The position numbers were made by a program, and so were the translations under genes. A model generated the notes under the pieces. That model worked only from the letters and a program-made list of their open reading frames with translations, was not told where the DNA came from and searched no databases. A stretch of 7,691 nucleotides of DNA, from the NCBI GenBank assembly GCA_031263965.1, contig JAISES010000474.1:1-7691 (forward strand). The letters are read 5' to 3'. Below, one piece after another: positions 1 through 6,019 of the stretch. Each line of letters starts with the position of its first letter. Position 1 is the stretch's first letter. The DNA is from Prevotella sp. Its GTDB lineage: Bacteria; Bacteroidota; Bacteroidia; Bacteroidales; Dysgonomonadaceae.

Positions 1-60
1 GAAAGCAGAAACGCCTTTCGATCTCGGTTTTTGGGTTGGTTGTTGTTTTTTAGTTTCCAT
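1..60 (-). CDS. N-terminus of an unidentified protein, cut by the window edge
   Basis: Reading the minus strand from an ATG at position 60, twenty codons stay open to the window edge, starting METKKQQPTQKPRSKGVSAF. The start of this peptide is polar and basic (five Lys/Arg, several Gln and Pro), so it is not a signal peptide; a cytoplasmic N-terminal tail, possibly before a membrane segment beyond the edge, is one guess. I do not recognise the family. That it is a real gene rests on the clean promoter upstream (164-193) and the absence of any other gene up to 433. No Shine-Dalgarno sequence precedes the ATG, as is usual in Bacteroidota. It points the same way as the aspartokinase gene upstream, but its own promoter and the 373-bp gap suggest separate transcription. 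Confidence 0.6.
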   Translation of the reverse strand, partial: METKKQQPTQKPRSKGVSAF

Positions 61-163
61 AATGATAATAAATAATTTAAGTTTAGTGAATCAATTTTTT
101 ATTTTATTTATATTTATCTTAGTTCAAATCAAAAAATGCCCCTAGTGACAATCTTCAAGGGTA

Positions 164-193
164 CAAATATACTATTCTGTTTTTTCTTTCAAA
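164..193 (-). promoter_or_regulatory. Bacteroidota-type promoter for the gene starting at position 60
   Basis: On the minus strand, positions 171-164 read TATATTTG, a perfect match to the Bacteroidota -7 consensus TAnnTTTG. Positions 193-190 read TTTG, a perfect -33 box, with 18 bp between them. Transcription would start near 157, giving a leader of roughly 95 nt before the ATG. An imperfect 14-bp dyad centred on CTAG (137-150) lies just downstream of the predicted start site and could be an operator, but this is weak. Confidence 0.65.
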
Positions 194-433
194 GTATCTT
201 GTCCCAAATATTGCACTCAGACCTGCGCTCTTAACTAAATATAACGCCAAAAACAGTTTTTGATAGAGAACGATTAAACAAATCCAAAGGTTTTATTTAC
301 ATATATGTGGTTTCTGTCAAGTCAAGTGTCCCACAAGGTATTAAAGCAAACTCTTTCTCATATTTCAGCTAGCAAAAATAGGATTAAATATTATTCCATG
401 CAATTAAAAAATATAAAAAAAGTCTTATTAAAC
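194..433. other. Intergenic stretch with no gene seen
   Basis: This AT-rich stretch lies between the aspartokinase stop and the promoter of the next minus-strand gene. I see no open frame of useful length, no tRNA-like structure and no convincing hairpin plus T-tract terminator for the aspartokinase transcript, only short T-runs on the minus strand just after the stop (about 433-400). Confidence 0.5.
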
Positions 434-1819
434 CTATTTATCGATACATAACTCATCATTAAGCGCTATTACGGCATCCTTGTACGACTCTCTTTTAATA
501 ACAAACTGCATATTAACCTGACGCAGGGATTGAGCAAAGCTTTCCACGTTTATACCCCTTTCAAATAACGCTTTCGATGCACGATATAAGAACCCCGGCA
601 ATGCGATATTAGTACCCATAACGCATACCAAAGCAACCCTCTCGACAGTAACCTGATAAAAACTGCTTTCAAGCTCTGTGATCAGTTCGCGGGACTTATA
701 GTTATCCCAAACAACCATTGTTATCGAATTGGCATTGGTAGATTTAAGGATGTAGCTGACACCGAATTTAGCAAATATCTGCATTATTCTTAAGTCGAAA
801 CCGACTTCGCCGACCATCATCGGATCGTGAATCTCAATAGCCAAGACTTTGTCTGTTCCCGAAACGATTTCAATTTTAGGAATTTCCGATATATACTCTC
901 TGGTAATCAGTGTTCCGGGGTGTTCCGGCTCAAAAGTATTTTTTATGCGGATATCTATATCAGCCAATTCCAACGGTTTAGATGCTTTAGGATGAATAGC
1001 CTCCATTCCTATATCAGCCAACTGGTCGGCTATTATATAGTTGGTACGGCCTACGGGAACAACCTTGTCTACCCCAACAATATTAGGGTCGGCGCTTGAC
1101 AAATGATATTCTTTATGAATAATAGCCTCTTTTGCATTTACCTCTACGGCAACTTTACTAAATGTAACTTCGGTATACCCCCGGTCGAAAGCGCGCATAA
1201 TACCCTCTGTTCCTTTGGTATATCCGGTAACCACACACATAACGTTGCTAAAGTCGATTCCTTTGAAAGCCCTATGGATACGTTCGTCTATAGTCAACGG
1301 CAGCGAGTCGTTAAACCCACATAGATCTACAAACCGGGCTGAGACTCCGTTATTATTCAGTATGTTTACCGTATTCCACGCAGAATGCGCCTCCCCTATT
1401 GAGGCCAGTATCTCGCGCGCAGCCAGGCAAATATCCTCAGCATTGACATAACCGGATGCCATCACCTTGCTCAAGCTATGAAGCATGGTCTTGGCCTGTT
1501 TAATACGGAATGTTATAAACTCCTCCGCTTCCTTCTGATCCAGGCCTATTTCTTCGAATCCTTTATTGATCATTAGCAGACGCTGGCGTAAACTATCTAA
1601 CCCTATGCTGTAATCGCTATTTTCGAGAAATTGTACGTAAACACCCGGCTCACCGGTTTTTTTATGTTCTAAAAGCCAGTTAGTCACATTATTATATGCC
1701 GAAACGACAAAAATACGATTGTACATATCTTCGGGTTTCCTTTTTCCGGAAATCAAATTTTCCAGTACATCTTTAAACTGGGACATGGATGTTCCGCCAA
1801 TCTTCTCTACTGTAAGCAT
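434..1819 (-). CDS. ask: Aspartokinase (aspartate kinase), Ask_Ect-like type
   Basis: This enzyme phosphorylates L-aspartate to 4-phospho-L-aspartate, the first step to lysine, threonine, methionine and diaminopimelate; it acts in the cytoplasm. The 461 residues have an N-terminal amino-acid kinase domain (about 1-300) and two C-terminal ACT domains (about 318-385 and 393-461), the usual allosteric sites for end-product amino acids. Visible motifs are KIGGTS (6-11), VVSAY (38-42), GEAHSA (142-147), DRGYTEVTFS (212-221) where common aspartokinases have a GRGGSD-type loop, and HKEYHLSSADP (235-245) in place of WTDVDGVYTADP. The opening VEKIGGTSMS and the DRGY/HKE..LSSADP loops are, from memory, hallmarks of aspartokinases encoded in ectoine operons. 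No ectoine genes (ectA, ectB, ectC) are nearby, so the physiological role here is open. It is monofunctional, with no homoserine dehydrogenase domain. The ATG at 1819 places the kinase motif at the expected distance. Confidence 0.93.
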   Translation of the reverse strand: MLTVEKIGGTSMSQFKDVLENLISGKRKPEDMYNRIFVVSAYNNVTNWLLEHKKTGEPGVYVQFLENSDYSIGLDSLRQRLLMINKGFEEIGLDQKEAEEFITFRIKQAKTMLHSLSKVMASGYVNAEDICLAAREILASIGEAHSAWNTVNILNNNGVSARFVDLCGFNDSLPLTIDERIHRAFKGIDFSNVMCVVTGYTKGTEGIMRAFDRGYTEVTFSKVAVEVNAKEAIIHKEYHLSSADPNIVGVDKVVPVGRTNYIIADQLADIGMEAIHPKASKPLELADIDIRIKNTFEPEHPGTLITREYISEIPKIEIVSGTDKVLAIEIHDPMMVGEVGFDLRIMQIFAKFGVSYILKSTNANSITMVVWDNYKSRELITELESSFYQVTVERVALVCVMGTNIALPGFLYRASKALFERGINVESFAQSLRQVNMQFVIKRESYKDAVIALNDELCIDK

Positions 1820-1886
1820 TTTTATATTCAGAGCCTGTTTAAATTTCTAACGAATATTTTCTATATAGATTAAGAAAAATTCTGCG

Positions 1887-1894
1887 CAAAAATA
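1887..1894 (-). promoter_or_regulatory. Likely -7 promoter box for the aspartokinase gene
   Basis: The minus strand reads TATTTTTG from 1894 to 1887, a perfect TAnnTTTG match, 68 bp before the ATG at 1819. I find no TTTG at the right spacing upstream, so the -33 element is missing or degenerate. The predicted leader is about 60 nt. No lysine-riboswitch-like fold or leader-peptide attenuator is visible in it. Confidence 0.4.
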
Positions 1895-1998
1895 ATAAAA
1901 TAATCTCATACCTTCTACTTATATGGAAATTTGTCATTTTTTTGTAACAATAAACGGGCAGGAAGCAAAACTAAGTATAAGTAATCAATAAAAATAAA

Positions 1999-2158
1999 TG
2001 ACGTGTTTATATGTTCGTATTCTCCCGTCATTGCGAGGGTTTACCCGACGCAATCCAGTTGTATTTTCGGACAGTCACAAAGGACTGCCCCTACCACTAA
2101 CCGGCCAATTTCCGGATTGCTTCGCCTTTCAGGTTCGCAATGACGGGAGAAAAAGAAC
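1999..2158. repeat. Palindromic intergenic repeat element, copy A (MITE-like)
   Basis: A 146-bp symmetric element (2013-2158) sits in the gap between the divergent aspartokinase and lgt genes. Its ends are inverted repeats: 2020-2036 (TTCTCCCGTCATTGCGA) is the exact reverse complement of 2135-2151, extendable to 24 bp with two mismatches (2013-2036 against 2135-2158). Inside are two CGTCATTGCGA...GCAATCC modules facing each other, and between them a hairpin, GGACAGTC-ACAAAG-GACTGCCC (2069-2090). A 13-bp word, TGACGTGTTTATA (1999-2011), precedes it and recurs before copy C. It encodes no transposase, so it would depend on an enzyme supplied elsewhere if mobile. AT-rich TATAT flanks (2008-2012 and 2160-2164) could be a target duplication but are low-complexity. 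Confidence 0.85.
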
Positions 2159-2255
2159 GTATATATCAGACTATGTTCTACTACCGATTCGTATGATTTA
2201 TAAATATTTATAACCGGCAACTCAAATTACCTAACCATAAATAAACAATCAATCA

Positions 2256-2522
2256 ATGGAGCTTAATATAATATGGAATATCGATCCGGAAATATTTAGT
2301 ATTGGAAATTTTCAATTCAGATATTATAGTTTGTGTTGGCTGATGGCTTTTGCCGGTTCTATTTTTGTGCTCAGAAAGATTTATATAAAGGAGCTTCTTG
2401 ATCCGGAGTTGTTGTTTAGCCTCGCCATTTATATATTCTTCGGGGTAGTAATAGGAGCAAGATTGGGGCATTGCCTGTTCTACGACCCTGACTATTACTT
2501 ATCTCACCCTCTCGAAGAGTGA
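2256..2522 (+). CDS. lgt: Lgt N-terminal part (frame 1)
   Basis: These 88 residues carry the family's opening, with IDPEIFSIG at 9-17, Tyr24 (equivalent to E. coli Tyr26), then two membrane segments (about 23-42 and 52-72) and the ARLGHCLFY motif near residues 70-78. The frame ends at TGA right after HPLEE, before the HGG motif. The ATG at 2256 fits the family N-terminus and has no Shine-Dalgarno sequence; no clear TAnnTTTG box was found upstream. On its own this piece lacks the catalytic histidine and the substrate-binding arginines, so it could work only by joining or pairing with the second piece. Confidence 0.8.
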   Translation: MELNIIWNIDPEIFSIGNFQFRYYSLCWLMAFAGSIFVLRKIYIKELLDPELLFSLAIYIFFGVVIGARLGHCLFYDPDYYLSHPLEE

Positions 2523-3076
2523 TTTTACCCATATCTAAAGATGTATCGGGAGGCTACCGTTTCGGATATGCAGGATTGGCCAGTCATGGAGGCGTTGCGG
2601 GTATAATTATAGCAATAATCATATATTGTTATAAAAAGAACCAAAAAGTGTGGGATGTTTTAGACAAACTTGGTTTAGTAGGCCCTTTGGCTGGGTTCTT
2701 TATTCGTTCAGGTAATTTTTTTAATTCCGAAATAATAGGTACTCCTTCAGATATGCCTTGGGCAATTATATTTAAGCGTGTAGACATGTTGCCTCGTCAT
2801 CCGTCCCAACTCTACGAAGCATTATGCTACTTGCTTATATTCTGCATAGTGTATTATATTTATACAAAAAAACGGGATCAGCACCAACATGGCTTTGTTT
2901 TTGGCATTACCATATTTTTAGTGTTTGTTAGTAGATTCCTACTGGAATATACTAAGGTGGTTCAGTCATCTTTCGAAGAGTCTTTACCTTTAGATATGGG
3001 ACAGATACTTAGTATCCCCTTTGTGCTGTTGGGTGTGATAGTTATAATTACAAGGTGTTCTAGAAAACTCTTTTAA
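2519..3076 (+). CDS. lgt: Lgt C-terminal part (frame 2, possible GTG restart)
   Basis: This frame can start at a GTG that overlaps the TGA stop of the first part (GTGA, 2519-2522), a layout that allows translational coupling. Counting from that GTG, it holds His23 of the HGG motif, Arg63-Asn66-Glu71-Gly74 (the Lgt signature around RSGNFFNSEIIG), RHPSQLYE at 93-100, and Arg139/Glu143. The offset to E. coli His103, Arg143, Asn146 and Gly154 is a constant 80 residues, so this part has no internal gaps over the signature. Several membrane segments follow. Its stop lies inside the 3' end of the opposing DUF5686 gene, giving a 17-bp tail-to-tail overlap. The GTG may equally be an ordinary internal valine codon of an intact gene with a base-calling error. 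Confidence 0.8.
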   Translation: MILPISKDVSGGYRFGYAGLASHGGVAGIIIAIIIYCYKKNQKVWDVLDKLGLVGPLAGFFIRSGNFFNSEIIGTPSDMPWAIIFKRVDMLPRHPSQLYEALCYLLIFCIVYYIYTKKRDQHQHGFVFGITIFLVFVSRFLLEYTKVVQSSFEESLPLDMGQILSIPFVLLGVIVIITRCSRKLF

Positions 3077-5504
3077 TAGTACCCCAATCCAATAACAGGC
3101 GAATACCCCAATCCTGATATTTCGCTTTGCGGAAAGATACAAAAGCTCCTACGTTCAATAGAGGGGTAATATTCAGAGAGTATCCCGCTTCCGTGTATAG
3201 CTTCATGTCGGGTGTATATAGATTCTTCAAATGCAGGGTTTCCGTAAACATTTTTCTTTGGAAATATGGTTTGCGCTTAATCAATAAATGATTACTATTG
3301 TAGTTCAGCATGCTGCTTATCCAATACTTGCCGGTTGAAGCCGAATAGTTGTCTAGCAACATAAAAGAGGTGAATGGCGATTTCAGGTTGATCATTACAT
3401 TGGATGTGTTGAAATGCTGATAATCGGCAAAATGAAGATTGCTTTTATTTCCTATGAAGCTACCGCCGCTTACCTGGTAAATGAAACGGTTAAATTCATT
3501 CAACGTAACATTCTGAGAAATAGCAAGTCCTATTTTCCGGTATCTGGAATTGTTGGTTTGCCACGAAGAAAACCCTTCGCTATATCTCAGATAGAAAGTG
3601 GGAGATGTAAGCTTTTCGTACCGTTTAGCCCCGTCCCTCACAGAATAGTAAGCATAAGGAGTGTAGTTTATGCCTGCATAGTATACGGTTTTATCGAATC
3701 GGCCGTCAGGATATATGTTTGGAGATATTTTGCTGCGTTTTCCCCAGGTATAATCCGTATGATTGCTTAATCCCGACCGCCTGGCTATTTCAAATCCTGT
3801 TATCAGTTTCAATCCGTTGGAAATATCTATATTGTTGGTAACGGAAATAAAATCTTTCTGATAATAATAATTATAGTTTTTTCCCTTCATCAATGAATTA
3901 GTCGCATTATTGAACCGGATGATGCCATTCGGATTAAAGTCTTCACTTACAGAACCTGCCGAGACTTCTAATTTGCCTAGCCGCCTAGGCGCATAGCTTA
4001 GGCTTATGTCTCCGCCTCCGAGTAATCTTTTTCGGGATAGAGCATAGTATACATATGGAGATACTTCCAGCCTGTTGTGTTTATTCAGCTTGGTTTTTAC
4101 TTTGAATTTTTGTCCCAGCCACAGCCCATCCACAAAGTTATATTCGGGAGCACCGCGGAACAGTCCGTCGTATTCTAAAACTACTTTGCCGGAATCGTTT
4201 CCAATTCGTCCTCCTGTAAAAATATCCGTAAAGGAAAATTTTGGATTATGGTGCTCTTTCCTCACCGAATCGAGATGCTGCTGAACAGAATCCTTTTTCT
4301 CGAAACCGGATATTTCCCGTTTGTCCAAGGGTATAATTCTAATGTTGGCCCAGTAGATAGAGTCTCTTTTGTTAGCGAGGCTATCGGCTGTTACCCTGTA
4401 TAATGTATCTTTCTTTATCTCAAAGTTTCTCTTTTTATTGGGATCTTTCTTTATCAGCTTATTCGCTATTTCATCATTCACCTCAATGTCGCGATAGGCA
4501 AGGGATGCATAATAATTCATAATAACATGGTTTCCAAGCAGATTAATCTCTGATTCGGTAATATATGTTATCGGCAGATATACCTCAGGGACAATCCCCT
4601 GATAAGTGATATTGTAGAACCAATTGACGCTGAGGGTATTCGCTTTTAGTTTCACGGAATGAATATGCCATGTGTTTTCGGCGATATAAATATAGCCTTC
4701 ATAAAGTGCAGGGTCTTTTAGTTTGGGTTCCACCTTTATTTTGTTTATGACCGATCCGCCTTCTTCCGAAAAACCTTCGTATCTGAATTTATAGTAGGTA
4801 AAGGCTTTAGGGTTCAGGGGTGATATGAGGGAACCTACCTTGGGATTGTATAGAGACGACCTGGTGATACCCATTGCATCTTTTGAATCCAAATTGTCAG
4901 GGATACTGCTCGAGAAGGCTTTGACCGTCTGTTTGTACTTGTCAGGTGCTGTAAATTGTATTTCACTGAATGATTCTTGTACAAATACGCGGTTTTTGAA
5001 TTCCGATAACTTTACACCCTCTTCCTTTTTTGCAAGTTTATCTACTAAAGAAGCTACTTTTAGTAATTCTGCGTTTCCTTTTATATATACATCTGCTGTA
5101 TATGCTTTTGCGGATTCGGCATAAAAGGGAGCTTTAGCTATCGCCTTTCTCATGATAGGGTAAGCCGGATCCTCACCTTTCGATACTATAACCTCATTCA
5201 GCATGAAAGGGTTTTCTTTCAGGGTGACATTGACTGAGATTGTCCCTGTTGAGGAAATCTCTACTTTTCTTTCCTCGGTTTTAAATCCCAGACATCTATA
5301 TTCCACTGAGTAATTTCCCGGAGCAAGGGTTGTCTGGTAATACCCGTCTTCATTGCAAATCAGTCCCTGATTTATTTCTTTAATAAATACAGAACTGCCG
5401 TACAAGGGGGCGGCTGTCTTATCGACTATCTGGCCTTTAAAGTTTTGTGCAAAAAGCTGAGATGTAAAAATTATATAAATAGTAAAATACAGAATATATT
5501 TCAT
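3060..5504 (-). CDS. DUF5686 family outer-membrane protein with CarboxypepD_reg-like domain
   Basis: The 814-residue product starts with a signal peptide (residues 1-19, ending LFA before Gln20), so it is exported. Residues about 22-97 form a carboxypeptidase-regulatory-like beta-sandwich of the kind that heads many SusC/TonB-dependent receptors and DUF5686 proteins (GQIVDKTAAPLYGSSVFI, then NEDGYY and YRCLGF). A linker (LNEVIV, 102-107) leads to the DUF5686 region, opening with EDPAYPIMRKAIAKA (111-125). The rest alternates polar and aromatic residues like an outer-membrane beta-barrel and ends in Phe, as barrel proteins often do. The cellular role of DUF5686 proteins is not established as far as I know. 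It lacks a TonB plug and there is no SusD-type partner, so it is not a standard nutrient receptor. It has its own promoter (5544-5575) and appears to be a single-gene unit. Confidence 0.88.
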   Translation of the reverse strand: MKYILYFTIYIIFTSQLFAQNFKGQIVDKTAAPLYGSSVFIKEINQGLICNEDGYYQTTLAPGNYSVEYRCLGFKTEERKVEISSTGTISVNVTLKENPFMLNEVIVSKGEDPAYPIMRKAIAKAPFYAESAKAYTADVYIKGNAELLKVASLVDKLAKKEEGVKLSEFKNRVFVQESFSEIQFTAPDKYKQTVKAFSSSIPDNLDSKDAMGITRSSLYNPKVGSLISPLNPKAFTYYKFRYEGFSEEGGSVINKIKVEPKLKDPALYEGYIYIAENTWHIHSVKLKANTLSVNWFYNITYQGIVPEVYLPITYITESEINLLGNHVIMNYYASLAYRDIEVNDEIANKLIKKDPNKKRNFEIKKDTLYRVTADSLANKRDSIYWANIRIIPLDKREISGFEKKDSVQQHLDSVRKEHHNPKFSFTDIFTGGRIGNDSGKVVLEYDGLFRGAPEYNFVDGLWLGQKFKVKTKLNKHNRLEVSPYVYYALSRKRLLGGGDISLSYAPRRLGKLEVSAGSVSEDFNPNGIIRFNNATNSLMKGKNYNYYYQKDFISVTNNIDISNGLKLITGFEIARRSGLSNHTDYTWGKRSKISPNIYPDGRFDKTVYYAGINYTPYAYYSVRDGAKRYEKLTSPTFYLRYSEGFSSWQTNNSRYRKIGLAISQNVTLNEFNRFIYQVSGGSFIGNKSNLHFADYQHFNTSNVMINLKSPFTSFMLLDNYSASTGKYWISSMLNYNSNHLLIKRKPYFQRKMFTETLHLKNLYTPDMKLYTEAGYSLNITPLLNVGAFVSFRKAKYQDWGIRLLLDWGTIKRVF

Positions 5505-5543
5505 TGGTGAAATTTGTTAATTAACATAGTTTGCCGATAGGCA

Positions 5544-5575
5544 CAAATGTATTATATTTTTTTTATGCGACGAAA
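5544..5575 (-). promoter_or_regulatory. Promoter for the DUF5686 gene
   Basis: The minus strand reads TACATTTG at 5551-5544, a perfect TAnnTTTG box. A TTTC at 5575-5572, one base off the TTTG -33 box, lies 20 bp upstream, which is ideal spacing. Transcription would begin near 5537, leaving a leader of about 33 nt. A perfect 10-bp palindrome, GTTAATTAAC (5516-5525), lies in the leader and may be chance in such AT-rich DNA. Confidence 0.6.
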
Positions 5576-5692
5576 CTGTTTGAATTTTATAGCAATTTTT
5601 TTTCAAATCACATAATAATTTTTTCGCTAAAATTTAAACAGTTTCTAAGTTCTATAAAATCTTGTTGTCGTATCTGATTGTTTTATTTAAAT

Positions 5693-5746
5693 GTTCTTTT
5701 TCTCCCGTCATTGCGAACCGCCTGCGGTGAAGCAATCCAGTTGTAT
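5693..5746 (+). repeat. Palindromic intergenic repeat, partial copy B
   Basis: Positions 5693-5719 are identical over 27 bp to the reverse complement of 2132-2158, the right arm of copy A. The GCAATCCAGTTGTAT at 5732-5746 is identical to 2050-2064, from copy A's left half. Between them lies ACCGC-CT-GCGGT (5717-5728), a hairpin with a sequence of its own. So B is a single module, mixing sequence from both arms of A, without the second half of the palindrome. It lies between the DUF5686 promoter and menA. Confidence 0.8.
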
Positions 5747-5783
5747 CTTTCTCCTGAGGGTGCCTGTACTTGAAGCTAACAGC

Positions 5784-5842
5784 CTTGACTTTTTGTAACT
5801 TTTTGGTCAAGCAAAAAGTTAAGAAAAGGAATCGAAGATTCC
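5784..5842. repeat. Cluster of hairpin-forming sequences, two of them mutually exclusive
   Basis: A perfect 10-bp stem, TAACTTTTTG (5796-5805) with CAAAAAGTTA (5812-5821), encloses a six-base loop GTCAAG. That loop is itself the partner of CTTGAC at 5784-5789, so the two pairings compete. A further hairpin, GGAATC-GAA-GATTCC, lies at 5828-5842. Together with copy B this makes most of 5693-5842 repeat-derived DNA rather than a gene. The stems lack a following T-tract on the plus strand, so I do not call a terminator. Confidence 0.6.
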
Positions 5843-5941
5843 GCATAATAAAAACGAACATATTTTCTTAACATAATCAAGCCGCTGACAGGTATTTTTT
5901 TAATGATTAATTAGTTGACAAAGCCATTATAAAAATCACCG

Positions 5942-5960
5942 TTATAGAAATATTCTATAA
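5942..5960. promoter_or_regulatory. Perfect dyad upstream of the menA promoter (possible operator)
   Basis: TTATAGAA (5942-5949) and TTCTATAA (5953-5960) form a perfect 8-bp inverted repeat with a 3-bp ATA spacer. It ends 28 bp before the TATCTTTG box at 5989, close to where an activator or repressor of menA could bind. AT-rich composition makes a chance dyad possible, and no regulator is encoded nearby. Confidence 0.3.
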
Positions 5961-5988
5961 TAGCTGAATTTTAATTTTTTCTTTTGTA

Positions 5989-5996
5989 TATCTTTG
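5989..5996 (+). promoter_or_regulatory. -7 promoter box for menA and the metallophosphoesterase gene
   Basis: TATCTTTG is a perfect TAnnTTTG match, with a predicted start site near 6003 and a short leader of about 15-17 nt to the ATG at 6020. No TTTG -33 box sits at ideal spacing; the region is a run of A and T. The box overlaps the in-frame TTG codon at 5984, which argues that translation begins at 6020 rather than there. Confidence 0.5.
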
Positions 5997-6019
5997 TATT
6001 CCGAAAAACGATATTATAC

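Larger units (their letters stand above)
2256..3076 (+). pseudogene. lgt: Prolipoprotein diacylglyceryl transferase, frameshifted (whole locus)
   Basis: Lgt is an inner-membrane enzyme that moves diacylglycerol from phosphatidylglycerol onto the lipobox cysteine of prolipoproteins, the first step of lipoprotein maturation. Together the two frames cover the whole family: 88 plus 185 residues, close to the usual 270-290. All residues I can place against E. coli Lgt are kept: Tyr26, His103, Arg143, Asn146, Gly154, Arg239 and Glu243. The reading frame changes at CTC GAA GAG TGA (2511-2522). Removing one AG from the tandem AGAG would give HPLEVILPIS, matching the HPLE-(M/I/V)-LLPI stretch I recall in Bacteroidales homologues. 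The break therefore looks like a recent 2-bp slippage insertion or a sequencing error, since the rest is undecayed. Lgt is normally essential in Gram-negative bacteria, so true loss would need a second copy or a way to read through. Confidence 0.85.

Noticed and set aside
243..263. CAAAAAC-A-GTTTTTG palindrome as a terminator for the aspartokinase gene
   Set aside because: A one-base loop cannot form a usable hairpin, and it lies about 170 bp past the stop codon.
827..1451. Plus-strand open frames inside the aspartokinase gene
   Set aside because: They are antisense shadows of a gene with strong family motifs on the other strand.
1998..2213. 71-codon plus-strand open frame
   Set aside because: It lies across palindromic repeat copy A, and its translation merely reads through the inverted repeats; no family resemblance.
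2511..2522. Programmed -1 ribosomal frameshift site in lgt
   Set aside because: The bases C GAA GAG do not form an X-XXY-YYZ heptamer and no clear downstream stimulator was seen; kept only as a remote option in the lgt finding.
3414..5124. Plus-strand open frames inside the DUF5686 gene
   Set aside because: They are antisense to a clear 814-residue coding sequence and show no domains of their own.
5652..5861. 69-codon minus-strand open frame
   Set aside because: It covers partial repeat copy B and the hairpin cluster; composition is that of translated repeats.
5984..6019. Upstream TTG start adding 12 residues to MenA
   Set aside because: The TTG is just before and in-frame with the TATCTTTG promoter box, so it would lie upstream of the transcript start; the ATG at 6020 fits the family.
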